Translations under genes and position numbers: made by a program
Notes under the pieces: model-generated
The model's database searches: none
Seen by the model: the letters and a program-made list of their open reading frames with translations, nothing else
What the model was told of the DNA's origin: nothing
Assembly (NCBI GenBank): GCA_900317375.1
Contig: ONGJ01000006.1
Span: 1 to 48,098 of the forward strand
Length of the DNA stretch: 48,098 nt
DNA from: an uncultured Eubacteriales bacterium
GTDB lineage: Bacteria; Bacillota; Clostridia; Oscillospirales; Oscillospiraceae
Reading direction: 5' to 3'
Shown: piece after piece, positions 41,329-48,098 of the stretch
Layout: every line of letters begins with the position of its first letter
Numbering within the stretch: the stretch's first letter is position 1

Positions 41329-42016
41329 ATCCTCTGCAAAGGCCGCCTCTGCGGCGCTCTGCGACGGGGAAAGGCTGATCGCGCTGACCGTGCAGTGCAG
41401 CGGCCTGACCCACAGCCGGACCCTGCTGCCGATGGCGGAGGATCTTTTGAAGAACACGGATGTGAACATGGCGGACATCGACTGCTTCGCCGTCGCGCAG
41501 GGGCCGGGTTCCTTTACCGGTATCCGCATCGGGGTGTCCACGGTCAAGGGGCTTGCCTGGGCGGCGGAGAAACCCTGCATCGGGGTTTCCACCCTGGCCG
41601 CCATGGCCTGGAACGGCGCTGCGGCAGGCGGGCTGGTCTGTGCCGTGATGGACGCGAGACGGTCAGAGGTCTACAACGCGCTCTTCCGGGTGGAAGACGG
41701 CAGGCCGAAGCGCCTCTGTGAAGACCGCGCCCTGTCCCTCTCGCTGCTGGCGGAAGAACTGAAAGCGATGGGCGAGGCGCCCTTCCTCGTCGGGGACGGC
41801 GCCGGCATCACCGGTCAGTTTCTGGAGGAGAGAGCGCTGCCGTTTCGCCCGGCGCCCGAAAACCTGCGCTGGCAGAATGCCTGGGGTGTGGCCATGGAGG
41901 CCTGCGGCAAACCGCTGCTGTCCTCGCAGGAGCTGCTGCCCACCTATCTTCGCCTCTCGCAGGCGGAGCGCGAGCGTCAGGAGAGAATGCTGAAGGCAAA
42001 GCAGAAGGATTCGTAA
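41309..42016 (+). CDS. tsaB: tRNA threonylcarbamoyladenosine biosynthesis protein TsaB
   Basis: A 235-residue ASKHA-fold partner of TsaD. It begins LTLAFESSAKAASAALC and carries AQGPGSFTGIRIGVSTVKGLA (positions about 60-80), the family's signature. The start is a GTG with AAGGAGG 5 nt upstream, inside the end of tsaE. rimI and tsaD, often adjacent to tsaB in Firmicutes, lie 18 kb away. Confidence 0.95.
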   Translation: MLTLAFESSAKAASAALCDGERLIALTVQCSGLTHSRTLLPMAEDLLKNTDVNMADIDCFAVAQGPGSFTGIRIGVSTVKGLAWAAEKPCIGVSTLAAMAWNGAAAGGLVCAVMDARRSEVYNALFRVEDGRPKRLCEDRALSLSLLAEELKAMGEAPFLVGDGAGITGQFLEERALPFRPAPENLRWQNAWGVAMEACGKPLLSSQELLPTYLRLSQAERERQERMLKAKQKDS

Positions 42017-42075
42017 GGTAACCGGCCGCACGGAAGTACGGCGGGATATGCAAAACAGTAAAGGAGTTTTGAACT

Positions 42076-42705
42076 ATGAGCAAAGTCTGTGTATTTGACC
42101 ATCCGCTGATCCAGCACAAGCTGTCCATCCTGCGTGATAAGAACACCAGCGTCAAGGAATTCCGCGAGATCATATCCGAGATCGCCATGCTGATGTGCTA
42201 CGAGGCGACCCGCGACCTTCCCCTGGAAGACGTACAGGTTGAAACTCCTGTTGCCATGGCAAACTGCAAGCGCATCTCGGGCAAGAAGCTGGCTGTTGTC
42301 CCCATCCTCCGTGCCGGCCTCGGCATGGTCGACGGCATGGTCAGCATGATGCCGAACGTCAAGGTCGGGCATATCGGCCTTTTCCGGGATCCGGAAACCC
42401 TGGAACCGGTGAAGTATTATTTCAAGATGCCGCCCGACATCAAGGAGAGAGACGCCATCGTGGTTGACCCGATGCTGGCCACCGGCGGAAGCGCCTCGGC
42501 CGCGATCTCCTTCCTGAAGGAGGCCGGTGTCAGGCACATCAAGCTGATGAGCGTGATCGGTGCGCCCGAGGGCGTGAAGAAGATGCAGGAGGACCATCCG
42601 GATGTCGACATCTTTGTCGCCGCGCTGGATGACCATCTGAACGACCACGGCTACATTGTCCCCGGCCTCGGCGATGCCGGCGACAGAATCTTCGGGACGA
42701 AGTGA
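42076..42705 (+). CDS. upp: Uracil phosphoribosyltransferase
   Basis: A 209-residue enzyme that converts uracil and PRPP to UMP in pyrimidine salvage. [19 protein letters not shown] opens the protein, and the PRPP loop [12 protein letters not shown] (about 130-141) and [10 protein letters not shown] ending are typical. AAAGGAG 8 nt upstream fixes the start. It follows tsaB by 59 bp without a visible terminator. Confidence 0.97.
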   Translation: MSKVCVFDHPLIQHKLSILRDKNTSVKEFREIISEIAMLMCYEATRDLPLEDVQVETPVAMANCKRISGKKLAVVPILRAGLGMVDGMVSMMPNVKVGHIGLFRDPETLEPVKYYFKMPPDIKERDAIVVDPMLATGGSASAAISFLKEAGVRHIKLMSVIGAPEGVKKMQEDHPDVDIFVAALDDHLNDHGYIVPGLGDAGDRIFGTK

Positions 42706-42749
42706 GAAAGACCGCGCCGGCTGCGGGTGCGGCGGAAGGGTGAGAACAG

Positions 42750-43628
42750 ATGAAGAAAGGCAGAAAGGTGCTTTTGACCGTGTTGGGCGTGCTGCTGCTG
42801 GGCACCGCCCTCGGATTCAGCGCGTTCTTCATCCATCAGACCTTCAGCCGGAACCAAAAGCCGGCGCCCGCACCGACGCCGACCCCGACACCGGTGCAGA
42901 CCCCGGCGCCCACCCCGACCCCCACTCCGACCCCGGAACCGACACCCGAGCCGACCCCGACGCCGGTGCCCTATGACCCGCCGGAAGAGCTGCTGGAACT
43001 GCGAAAGCAGAACCCGCATGTCATCGCCCTGCTGGATATTCCGGGAACCGGCATCCATTACCCGATCCTGCAGAACCCCGACCCCGAGGACGACCCGATC
43101 GAGCCGTATTATCTGAACCATACCATCGACCATCAGGCCGGATACCCCGGTTCGCTTTTCGTGCTGCTCCCGGACGGACAGAACTTTGAGACCTTCAACA
43201 CGGTCATCTACGGCCACAACATGTCCGACGGCAGCATGTTCGGAACGCTCCACAATTATGACGATCCGAACTATATGAAGGATCACCGCGATATTCATAT
43301 CTGGACCATGACGCAGGAGCATGACTATACCGTCTGTGCGATCGTGATCTACGACGACCGCTATATCACCTACACCTATGACGACAATGTCCAGGCCGAC
43401 CGCGCCGCATATCTGCGCTCGCTGCAGAGCGGGACCTGGCTGGACGATGTCGGGGTGAGCACGGACAGCCACCTGATCACCCTGTCCACCTGCATCGGCG
43501 GCATGCCGGAAAACCGGCGTCTGCTGATTGCCGTGGAACAGGAAGACGATGCCTCGAAGACACCCGGTGTTTCGGTGATCCTGCCTTCGGACGATGCGAC
43601 CACCGGCTTTGCCGCACCTGCGGATTAA
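42750..43628 (+). CDS. Class B sortase with a Pro-Thr-rich wall-spanning linker
   Basis: A 292-residue membrane-anchored transpeptidase. Signal anchor about 7-29, then a low-complexity Pro/Thr/Glu linker (38-74), then a sortase domain with VIYGHNM (His156), TLSTC (Cys248) and NRR (Arg256 or Arg257). Class B sortases attach proteins to the wall, and in Clostridia often recognise S/NPxTG-like signals. No candidate substrate with a sorting signal is in the window. Confidence 0.9.
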   Translation: MKKGRKVLLTVLGVLLLGTALGFSAFFIHQTFSRNQKPAPAPTPTPTPVQTPAPTPTPTPTPEPTPEPTPTPVPYDPPEELLELRKQNPHVIALLDIPGTGIHYPILQNPDPEDDPIEPYYLNHTIDHQAGYPGSLFVLLPDGQNFETFNTVIYGHNMSDGSMFGTLHNYDDPNYMKDHRDIHIWTMTQEHDYTVCAIVIYDDRYITYTYDDNVQADRAAYLRSLQSGTWLDDVGVSTDSHLITLSTCIGGMPENRRLLIAVEQEDDASKTPGVSVILPSDDATTGFAAPAD

Positions 43629-43641
43629 GGAATCAGCTTTG

Positions 43642-44922
43642 ATGACAGAGATGGAAAAACCGATAAACGCCTGCTTCAGCGCTGCAGAGATTCTCATCCC
43701 CGACGGATGTGATCTGCAGCGCTGGGCAGTCATAGCCTGTGACCAGTTCACTTCTCAGCCGGACTACTGGCGCCGGGCGGAGGAGATCGCAGCAGGGGTG
43801 CCGTCAGCCATGCACCTCATCCTGCCGGAGTCGGAGCTGGACCGAAACCCCGAGGGGCGGATCCGCACGATACACGAGAATATGCTGCGCTATCTGAACG
43901 AGCGGATTTTCCGGAGCTTTCCGGACTGCTATATCTATACCGAACGGCGCCTGCACAGCGGCTCGCTGCGGCGCGGCCTGATCGGAAAGCTGGACCTGGA
44001 ACGCTATGACTATACCGGGACGGTGAACGCCGCCGTGCGCGCAACCGAGCGCACCGTTGCCGAGCGCATCCCGCCCCGGATGGCCGTGCGCCGCGGCGCC
44101 GCCCTGGAGCTGCCGCACGTGCTGCTGCTGTGCAACGACGACCGGCGGCAGCTGATCGAGCCGGTAGGGGAGCGGAAGGCGAATCTGCCCAGGCTTTACG
44201 CCTTTGACCTCATGCTGGGCGGGGGCCATGTGGAGGGCTGGCTGGTCTCGGGTGACGAGAAGCGGCAGCTTGACGGGCGCATCGCGGCCTATGAGGCGCG
44301 CGAGCAGGAAAAGCACCCGAAGGAGAAGCTTCTCTACGCCGTCGGCGACGGGAATCACTCTCTTGCGACGGCGAAAGCCTGCTTTGAAGAACAGAAAGCC
44401 CGGCATCCCGGGGCCGATTGGACGGCTTCTCCGGCGCGTTATGCCCTCTGTGAGCTGAACAACATCCACGACCCGGTTCAGGTGTTTGAACCGATCCACC
44501 GGATCGTCAAGCGCTGTGATGCAGACCTGCTGATCCGGGACGTGTCGGAGGCATTCCCGGAGGGGGCAGATCGAAACGGCGGCAAAGGCGGCACCGAAAT
44601 ACCCTGGCTGAGCGGCGGCCGAAAAGGCCGCCTGCTGATCCCCGCAGGGACGGAGCTGCCGCTTCAGCCCCTGCAGGATTTCCTGGACCGCTGGCTCAGC
44701 CGGAATGCAGGCGAGCTGGATTATATCCACGGCGAAGAGGCCCTCGCCGCCATGAGCGGCGAGCCGGGCTGCGTCGGCTTCCGTCTTCCGCCCATCCCGA
44801 AGGAGGCGCTCTTTCCCGGGATCCTCTCCGGCGGCGTGCTTCCCCGCAAGACTTTTTCCATGGGCGAGGCCGAAGAAAAGCGCTATTACCTCGAGGCACG
44901 CCGGATTCTGCCATCCGTTTGA
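43642..44922 (+). CDS. DUF1015 family protein
   Basis: A 426-residue cytosolic protein of the DUF1015 family, with VIACDQFTSQPDYW (about 30-43) and the signature GDGNHSLATAK (about 236-246). Function unknown. In Clostridia it often sits near serine or amino-acid metabolism genes. AAGGAA about 10 nt upstream supports the start at 43642; an earlier frame overlaps the sortase gene. Confidence 0.88.
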   Translation: MTEMEKPINACFSAAEILIPDGCDLQRWAVIACDQFTSQPDYWRRAEEIAAGVPSAMHLILPESELDRNPEGRIRTIHENMLRYLNERIFRSFPDCYIYTERRLHSGSLRRGLIGKLDLERYDYTGTVNAAVRATERTVAERIPPRMAVRRGAALELPHVLLLCNDDRRQLIEPVGERKANLPRLYAFDLMLGGGHVEGWLVSGDEKRQLDGRIAAYEAREQEKHPKEKLLYAVGDGNHSLATAKACFEEQKARHPGADWTASPARYALCELNNIHDPVQVFEPIHRIVKRCDADLLIRDVSEAFPEGADRNGGKGGTEIPWLSGGRKGRLLIPAGTELPLQPLQDFLDRWLSRNAGELDYIHGEEALAAMSGEPGCVGFRLPPIPKEALFPGILSGGVLPRKTFSMGEAEEKRYYLEARRILPSV

Positions 44923-44925
44923 CCC

Positions 44926-44953
44926 TTGACTTTGGCACAGGGCATGGTATAAT
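44926..44953 (+). promoter_or_regulatory. Promoter of the his operon
   Basis: TTGACT (44926-44931), a 16-bp spacer and TATAAT (44948-44953), about 58 bp before hisD. Confidence 0.75.
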
Positions 44954-44976
44954 CACCGTGTCCTGAAAATTCAGCA

Positions 44977-45002
44977 CGATAAAGTGATAAATCGATAAAG
45001 TG
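44977..45002 (+). repeat. Direct repeat in the his leader
   Basis: CGATAAAGTG occurs at 44977-44986 and again at 44993-45002, 16 bp apart. The second copy runs into the hisD ribosome site GTGAGG. It could be a protein operator or a translation-control element. Confidence 0.6.
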
Positions 45003-45011
45003 AGGCCCGTT

Positions 45012-46322
45012 ATGACTGACAGAGAATCTGTGATCCGTATTCTGCGCTATGTGGACGTAAGCCCGAAGGAACTGACCAAGCCCCGGGGCAGTCATACCGA
45101 TGTCTCGGAGACCGTGCAGGGGATCCTGGATGCGGTCCGCCGGGAAGGGGATGCCGCACTTTTTCGTTTTACCGAGCGTTTTGACCGGGTGAAGCTGGAT
45201 TCGCTCGCCGTCTCCGATGAGGAATGGGAGAGCGGCCTGAAGCAGGCCGACCCCGCGTTTCTTCGGATCCTGGAAGACGCCAATGAGCGCATCACGCGTT
45301 ATCATGAACAGCAGCGCCGACAGAACTATGCCATCACCGGAAAGGACGGCGTCGTTCTCGGCAAGGTTTTCCGCCCCATTGAAAAGGTCGGCATGTATGT
45401 GCCCAACGGTACGGCGCCCTATCCCTCTACCGTCCTGATGGACATCGTCCCGGCACGGATCGCCGGCTGTGAAGAGATCATCATGGTCAGCCCTCCCGGC
45501 CGCGACGGCCGTCTGCCGCCCTCCATCCTGGCGGCGGCAAGGGTGGCCGGCATTACCCGCATCTTCAAGGTCGGGGGTGCGCAGGCGATCGGGGCGCTGG
45601 CCTACGGCACCGAGAGCATCCCGAAGGTGTACAAGATCATCGGACCGGGAAATGCCTATGTGTCCGAGGCAAAGAAGCAGGTCCACGGTCTCGTGTCCAC
45701 TGATACGGTGGCCGGGCCCAGCGAGGTGCTGATCGTCGCAGAGGGCGACAACGACCCGCGGGTCCTGGCGGCGGACATGCTGGCCCAGGCCGAGCATGAC
45801 CCGGATGCCTCCGCCATGCTGGTGACCGGCAGCACAGCCCTCGCCGAGGCGGTTGCCGCCGAGCTGAAGGAACAGCTGGCCGTTCTGCCGCGCCGGGAGA
45901 TCGCCGAACAGTCCATCCGCAATAACGGGCTGATCATCCTGACGGACGGCCGCATGGAGACGGCGCTGGAGATCGCCAACCTGGTCGCGCCGGAGCATCT
46001 CGAGCTCTGTGTGGACGAACCGATGCAGTATCTGGGCCTTGTCCGCAATGCCGGTTCCATTTTCCTCGGCCGCTGGAGCCCGGAACCGCTGGGCGACTAT
46101 ATGGCCGGACCGAACCATACCCTGCCCACCGGCGGCTCGGCGCGCTTCTCGTCGCCGCTCTCGGTGGACGACTTCATGACCGCCTCCCAGTTTACCTACT
46201 ATACCCGGGAAGCGCTGCAGGACATCGCCCCCTCCATCGTGCGCTTTGCCGCGGAGGAAAGCCTGCAGGGACATGCGCGCAGCATTCTTTCCCGCTTCCC
46301 TGAGAAAGGGGAAACCGTATGA
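45012..46322 (+). CDS. hisD: Histidinol dehydrogenase
   Basis: A 436-residue zinc enzyme that oxidises histidinol to histidine in two NAD-dependent steps. KVGMYVPNGTAPYPSTVLM (about 123-141), IIGPGNAYVSEAKKQV (about 209-224), AEHDPDASA (near 260) for zinc binding, and PNHTLPTGGSARFSSPLSV (split about 372-390) are typical. The start at 45012 fits GTGAGG upstream. It is unusual but not rare for hisD to lead the operon. It overlaps hisC as ATGA. Confidence 0.97.
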   Translation: MTDRESVIRILRYVDVSPKELTKPRGSHTDVSETVQGILDAVRREGDAALFRFTERFDRVKLDSLAVSDEEWESGLKQADPAFLRILEDANERITRYHEQQRRQNYAITGKDGVVLGKVFRPIEKVGMYVPNGTAPYPSTVLMDIVPARIAGCEEIIMVSPPGRDGRLPPSILAAARVAGITRIFKVGGAQAIGALAYGTESIPKVYKIIGPGNAYVSEAKKQVHGLVSTDTVAGPSEVLIVAEGDNDPRVLAADMLAQAEHDPDASAMLVTGSTALAEAVAAELKEQLAVLPRREIAEQSIRNNGLIILTDGRMETALEIANLVAPEHLELCVDEPMQYLGLVRNAGSIFLGRWSPEPLGDYMAGPNHTLPTGGSARFSSPLSVDDFMTASQFTYYTREALQDIAPSIVRFAAEESLQGHARSILSRFPEKGETV

Positions 46323-47395
46323 GTGTTTTCTTTTCCGGGCGCTATGCGCAGCTCGAACCCTATACCCCGGGGGAACAGCCGCAGGACCGCCGCTATATCA
46401 AGCTCAACACCAATGAGTCGCCCTTCCCGCCCTCACCGGGGGTGCTGGAGGCCGTCCGGGAAGAGGCCGGACGCCTGCAGCTGTATTCCGACCCCGAGAG
46501 CCGTACGGTCACCTGTGCGTTGGCCGAACACTACGGTCTGCAGCCGGATCAGGTCCTGGTGGGAAACGGCTCGGACGAGCTGCTGAACTTTGCCTTCATG
46601 GCCTACTGCGATGACGCCTGCCCCGCGCTCTTCCCGGATGTGACCTACGGCTTCTATCCCGTGTTTGCCGGGCTCAACCGGATCCCGATGATCGAGGTCC
46701 CGCTCCGGGAGGACTTTTCCGTCTGCATCGACGACTATCTGGACCTGAAGGGGACGGTCTTCCTGGCAAACCCGAACGCCCCCACAGGCCTCGCGCTCAG
46801 CAGTGCGGAGATCGAGCGCATGCTGAAGGCAAGGCCCTCGTACATGCACGTCATTGACGAGGCCTATGTGGACTTCGGGGCCGAAAGCGTCCTGCCCCTC
46901 ATTCACCGCTTTGAGAACCTGCTGGTGATTCAGACATTTTCCAAATCCCGGTCTCTGGCGGGCGCGAGACTCGGCTTCGCGGCCGGGCAGGCCCCGCTGA
47001 TCCGCGATCTGAACACGCTGAAATACTCCACCAACCCCTACAACGTCAACCGCATGACCTCGGCGGCCGGGACAGCCGCCCTGAAGGAAGACGAATATTA
47101 CCGCCGCAACGCCCGCATCATCATGGAGAACCGGGCATGGACGGCCGGGGAACTGAAGCGGCTTGGCTTCACGGTGACGGACTCCCGCGCAAACTTCCTG
47201 TTTGCAGCCTGTCCGGAGCTGCCGGGCGAGAAGTATTATCTGGCAATGAAAGAGCGGGGCATCCTTGTCCGCTATCTGAAGGGGCCGCGCCTGAAACCGT
47301 TTGTCCGGATCACCGTCGGGACGAAGCAGCAGATGGAGACCTTGATCCGCGAGACGGAAACGCTTTTGAAAACGGAGGCGGCGACACATGCGTAA
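46319..47395 (+). CDS. hisC: Histidinol-phosphate aminotransferase
   Basis: A 358-residue PLP aminotransferase of fold type I. NTNESPFPPSP (about 30-40), NPNAPTG (151-157), DEAYVDF (180-186) and PLP-binding Lys209 in TFSKSRSLAGARLGF are present. It makes histidinol phosphate from imidazole-acetol phosphate and glutamate. It overlaps hisD by 4 nt and hisB by 8 nt. Confidence 0.96.
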   Translation: MSVFFSGRYAQLEPYTPGEQPQDRRYIKLNTNESPFPPSPGVLEAVREEAGRLQLYSDPESRTVTCALAEHYGLQPDQVLVGNGSDELLNFAFMAYCDDACPALFPDVTYGFYPVFAGLNRIPMIEVPLREDFSVCIDDYLDLKGTVFLANPNAPTGLALSSAEIERMLKARPSYMHVIDEAYVDFGAESVLPLIHRFENLLVIQTFSKSRSLAGARLGFAAGQAPLIRDLNTLKYSTNPYNVNRMTSAAGTAALKEDEYYRRNARIIMENRAWTAGELKRLGFTVTDSRANFLFAACPELPGEKYYLAMKERGILVRYLKGPRLKPFVRITVGTKQQMETLIRETETLLKTEAATHA

Positions 47396-47978
47396 AGCAG
47401 AAATCAAACGCAACACCAGCGAAACCAAAATCAGCCTGACGCTGAACCTGGACGGCAGCGGGAAGGCGGAGATCCGCTCCGGCTGCGGCTTTCTCGACCA
47501 CATGCTGACCCTGTTCTCGCGGCACGCACTGGCGGACCTGAGCCTGCAGTGCGAAGGGGATACCCAGGTGGATTACCACCACAGCACCGAGGACATCGCC
47601 ATCTGCCTCGGGCGCGCCGTGAAAGCGGCGCTCGGCGAGGCGCGGGGCATTCAGCGCTACGGCAGCGCAATCCTGCCGATGGACGAAACGCTGATCCTCT
47701 GCGCGCTGGATATCTCTGGCCGCGGCGGCTTCTATCCCGAGCTGAACATCGCCGCCCCAAAGGTGGGCGACTTTGACACCGAGCTCTGCGCCGAGTTCTT
47801 TGCCGCCTTTGCGCGGGAGGCCGGGGTCACCCTGCATCTTCGCCAGCTCGCCGGCGTGAACGCGCACCATATCATCGAGGGCTGCTTCAAGGCTTTTGCA
47901 CGGGCGCTGCGCACGGCGGTTTCCCCGGATGACAGAAACCCGGACGGCATCCCCAGCACAAAAGGGGTACTCGGATGA
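47388..47978 (+). CDS. hisB: Imidazoleglycerol-phosphate dehydratase
   Basis: A 196-residue single-function HisB (no phosphatase domain). It has the metal-binding motifs GFLDHMLTLFSRHA (about 32-45), DYHHSTEDIAI (about 64-74) and VNAHHIIEGCFKAFARAL (about 157-174). It forms imidazole-acetol phosphate. The ATG lies 8 nt before the end of hisC; the stop overlaps hisH as ATGA. Confidence 0.97.
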   Translation: MRKAEIKRNTSETKISLTLNLDGSGKAEIRSGCGFLDHMLTLFSRHALADLSLQCEGDTQVDYHHSTEDIAICLGRAVKAALGEARGIQRYGSAILPMDETLILCALDISGRGGFYPELNIAAPKVGDFDTELCAEFFAAFAREAGVTLHLRQLAGVNAHHIIEGCFKAFARALRTAVSPDDRNPDGIPSTKGVLG

Positions 47979-48098
47979 TTGCGATTGTCGATTACGGTGT
48001 CGGGAATCTGTTTTCCCTGCGCTCGTCGCTCCTCGCCCTCGGCCAGCCGGCCGAGGTGACGGGGGACAGCGGGGTGATCCGCTCAGCCGACCGGGTCA
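47975..48098 (+). CDS. hisH: Imidazole glycerol phosphate synthase glutaminase subunit, 3' end outside window
   Basis: The first 41 codons read MIAIVDYGVGNLFSLRSSLL and onward, the usual N terminus of HisH, a class I glutamine amidotransferase that feeds ammonia to HisF. The start overlaps the hisB stop (ATGA). The catalytic Cys lies beyond the window. Confidence 0.93.
   Translation, partial: MIAIVDYGVGNLFSLRSSLLALGQPAEVTGDSGVIRSADRV

Overview
The window reads as a piece of chromosome from a GC-rich (roughly 60 %) Gram-positive anaerobe of the class Clostridia, probably a gut Oscillospiraceae- or Christensenellales-like lineage. This is inferred from the DUF624 protein beside a sugar importer, a class B sortase, a LytTR/DUF3021 pair, an EtfAB/GlcD-type hydroxyacid oxidase, AGGAGG-type ribosome sites and sigma-A promoters. 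No rRNA, phage or plasmid genes are visible; there is one tRNA-Thr.

Layout. 1-524 holds the start of a sugar-importer ATPase. 719-2584 is a cytosolic ParB-like/BMP fusion. 2596-10018 is a sucrose/oligosaccharide locus: solute-binding protein, two permeases and a DUF624 protein on the minus strand, facing amylosucrase and fructokinase on the plus strand. 10112-16609 is the accessory heart of the window. It contains a plus-strand operon (59-residue hydrophobic peptide, a TIR transmembrane protein with twelve 32-residue repeats, a secreted two-repeat protein) and a converging minus-strand operon (Cys-rich peptide, LytTR regulator, DUF3021 membrane protein, double-glycine-leader zinc-ribbon peptide, small membrane protein). 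The promoters of both operons carry the same pair of 9-bp direct repeats with a 12-bp spacer, placed exactly 10 bp before the -35 box. This is the geometry expected of a LytTR target, so the two operons look like one LytTR regulon.

16754-20004 holds a gene remnant, a low-GC methyltransferase, an XRE regulator and a MATE pump. 20068-24388 holds proBA and, divergently, rimI-tsaD-radC. 24674-25008 holds a second double-glycine zinc-ribbon peptide and tRNA-Thr. 25126-32741 holds a TylF-like methyltransferase, a large GGDEF/EAL protein, an FlK-like thioesterase, a GT39-like membrane glycosyltransferase and thiI. 32914-37276 encodes 2-hydroxyacid oxidation (Ldh2-family dehydrogenase, GlcD-like flavoprotein, EtfB, EtfA). 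37313-44922 holds a membrane diguanylate cyclase, an M15 peptidase, an aldose-epimerase-like protein, tsaE-tsaB, upp, a sortase B and a DUF1015 protein. 45012-48098 is the start of a his operon (hisD-hisC-hisB-hisH, the last cut by the window edge).

The most notable proposal is the LytTR regulon linking a TIR receptor-like protein, a secreted partner and a GG-leader peptide. It rests on operator/promoter architecture seen directly in the sequence; the function is inferred. A second odd signal is a 26-nt exact copy of the tRNA-Thr anticodon arm inside the glycosyltransferase gene.
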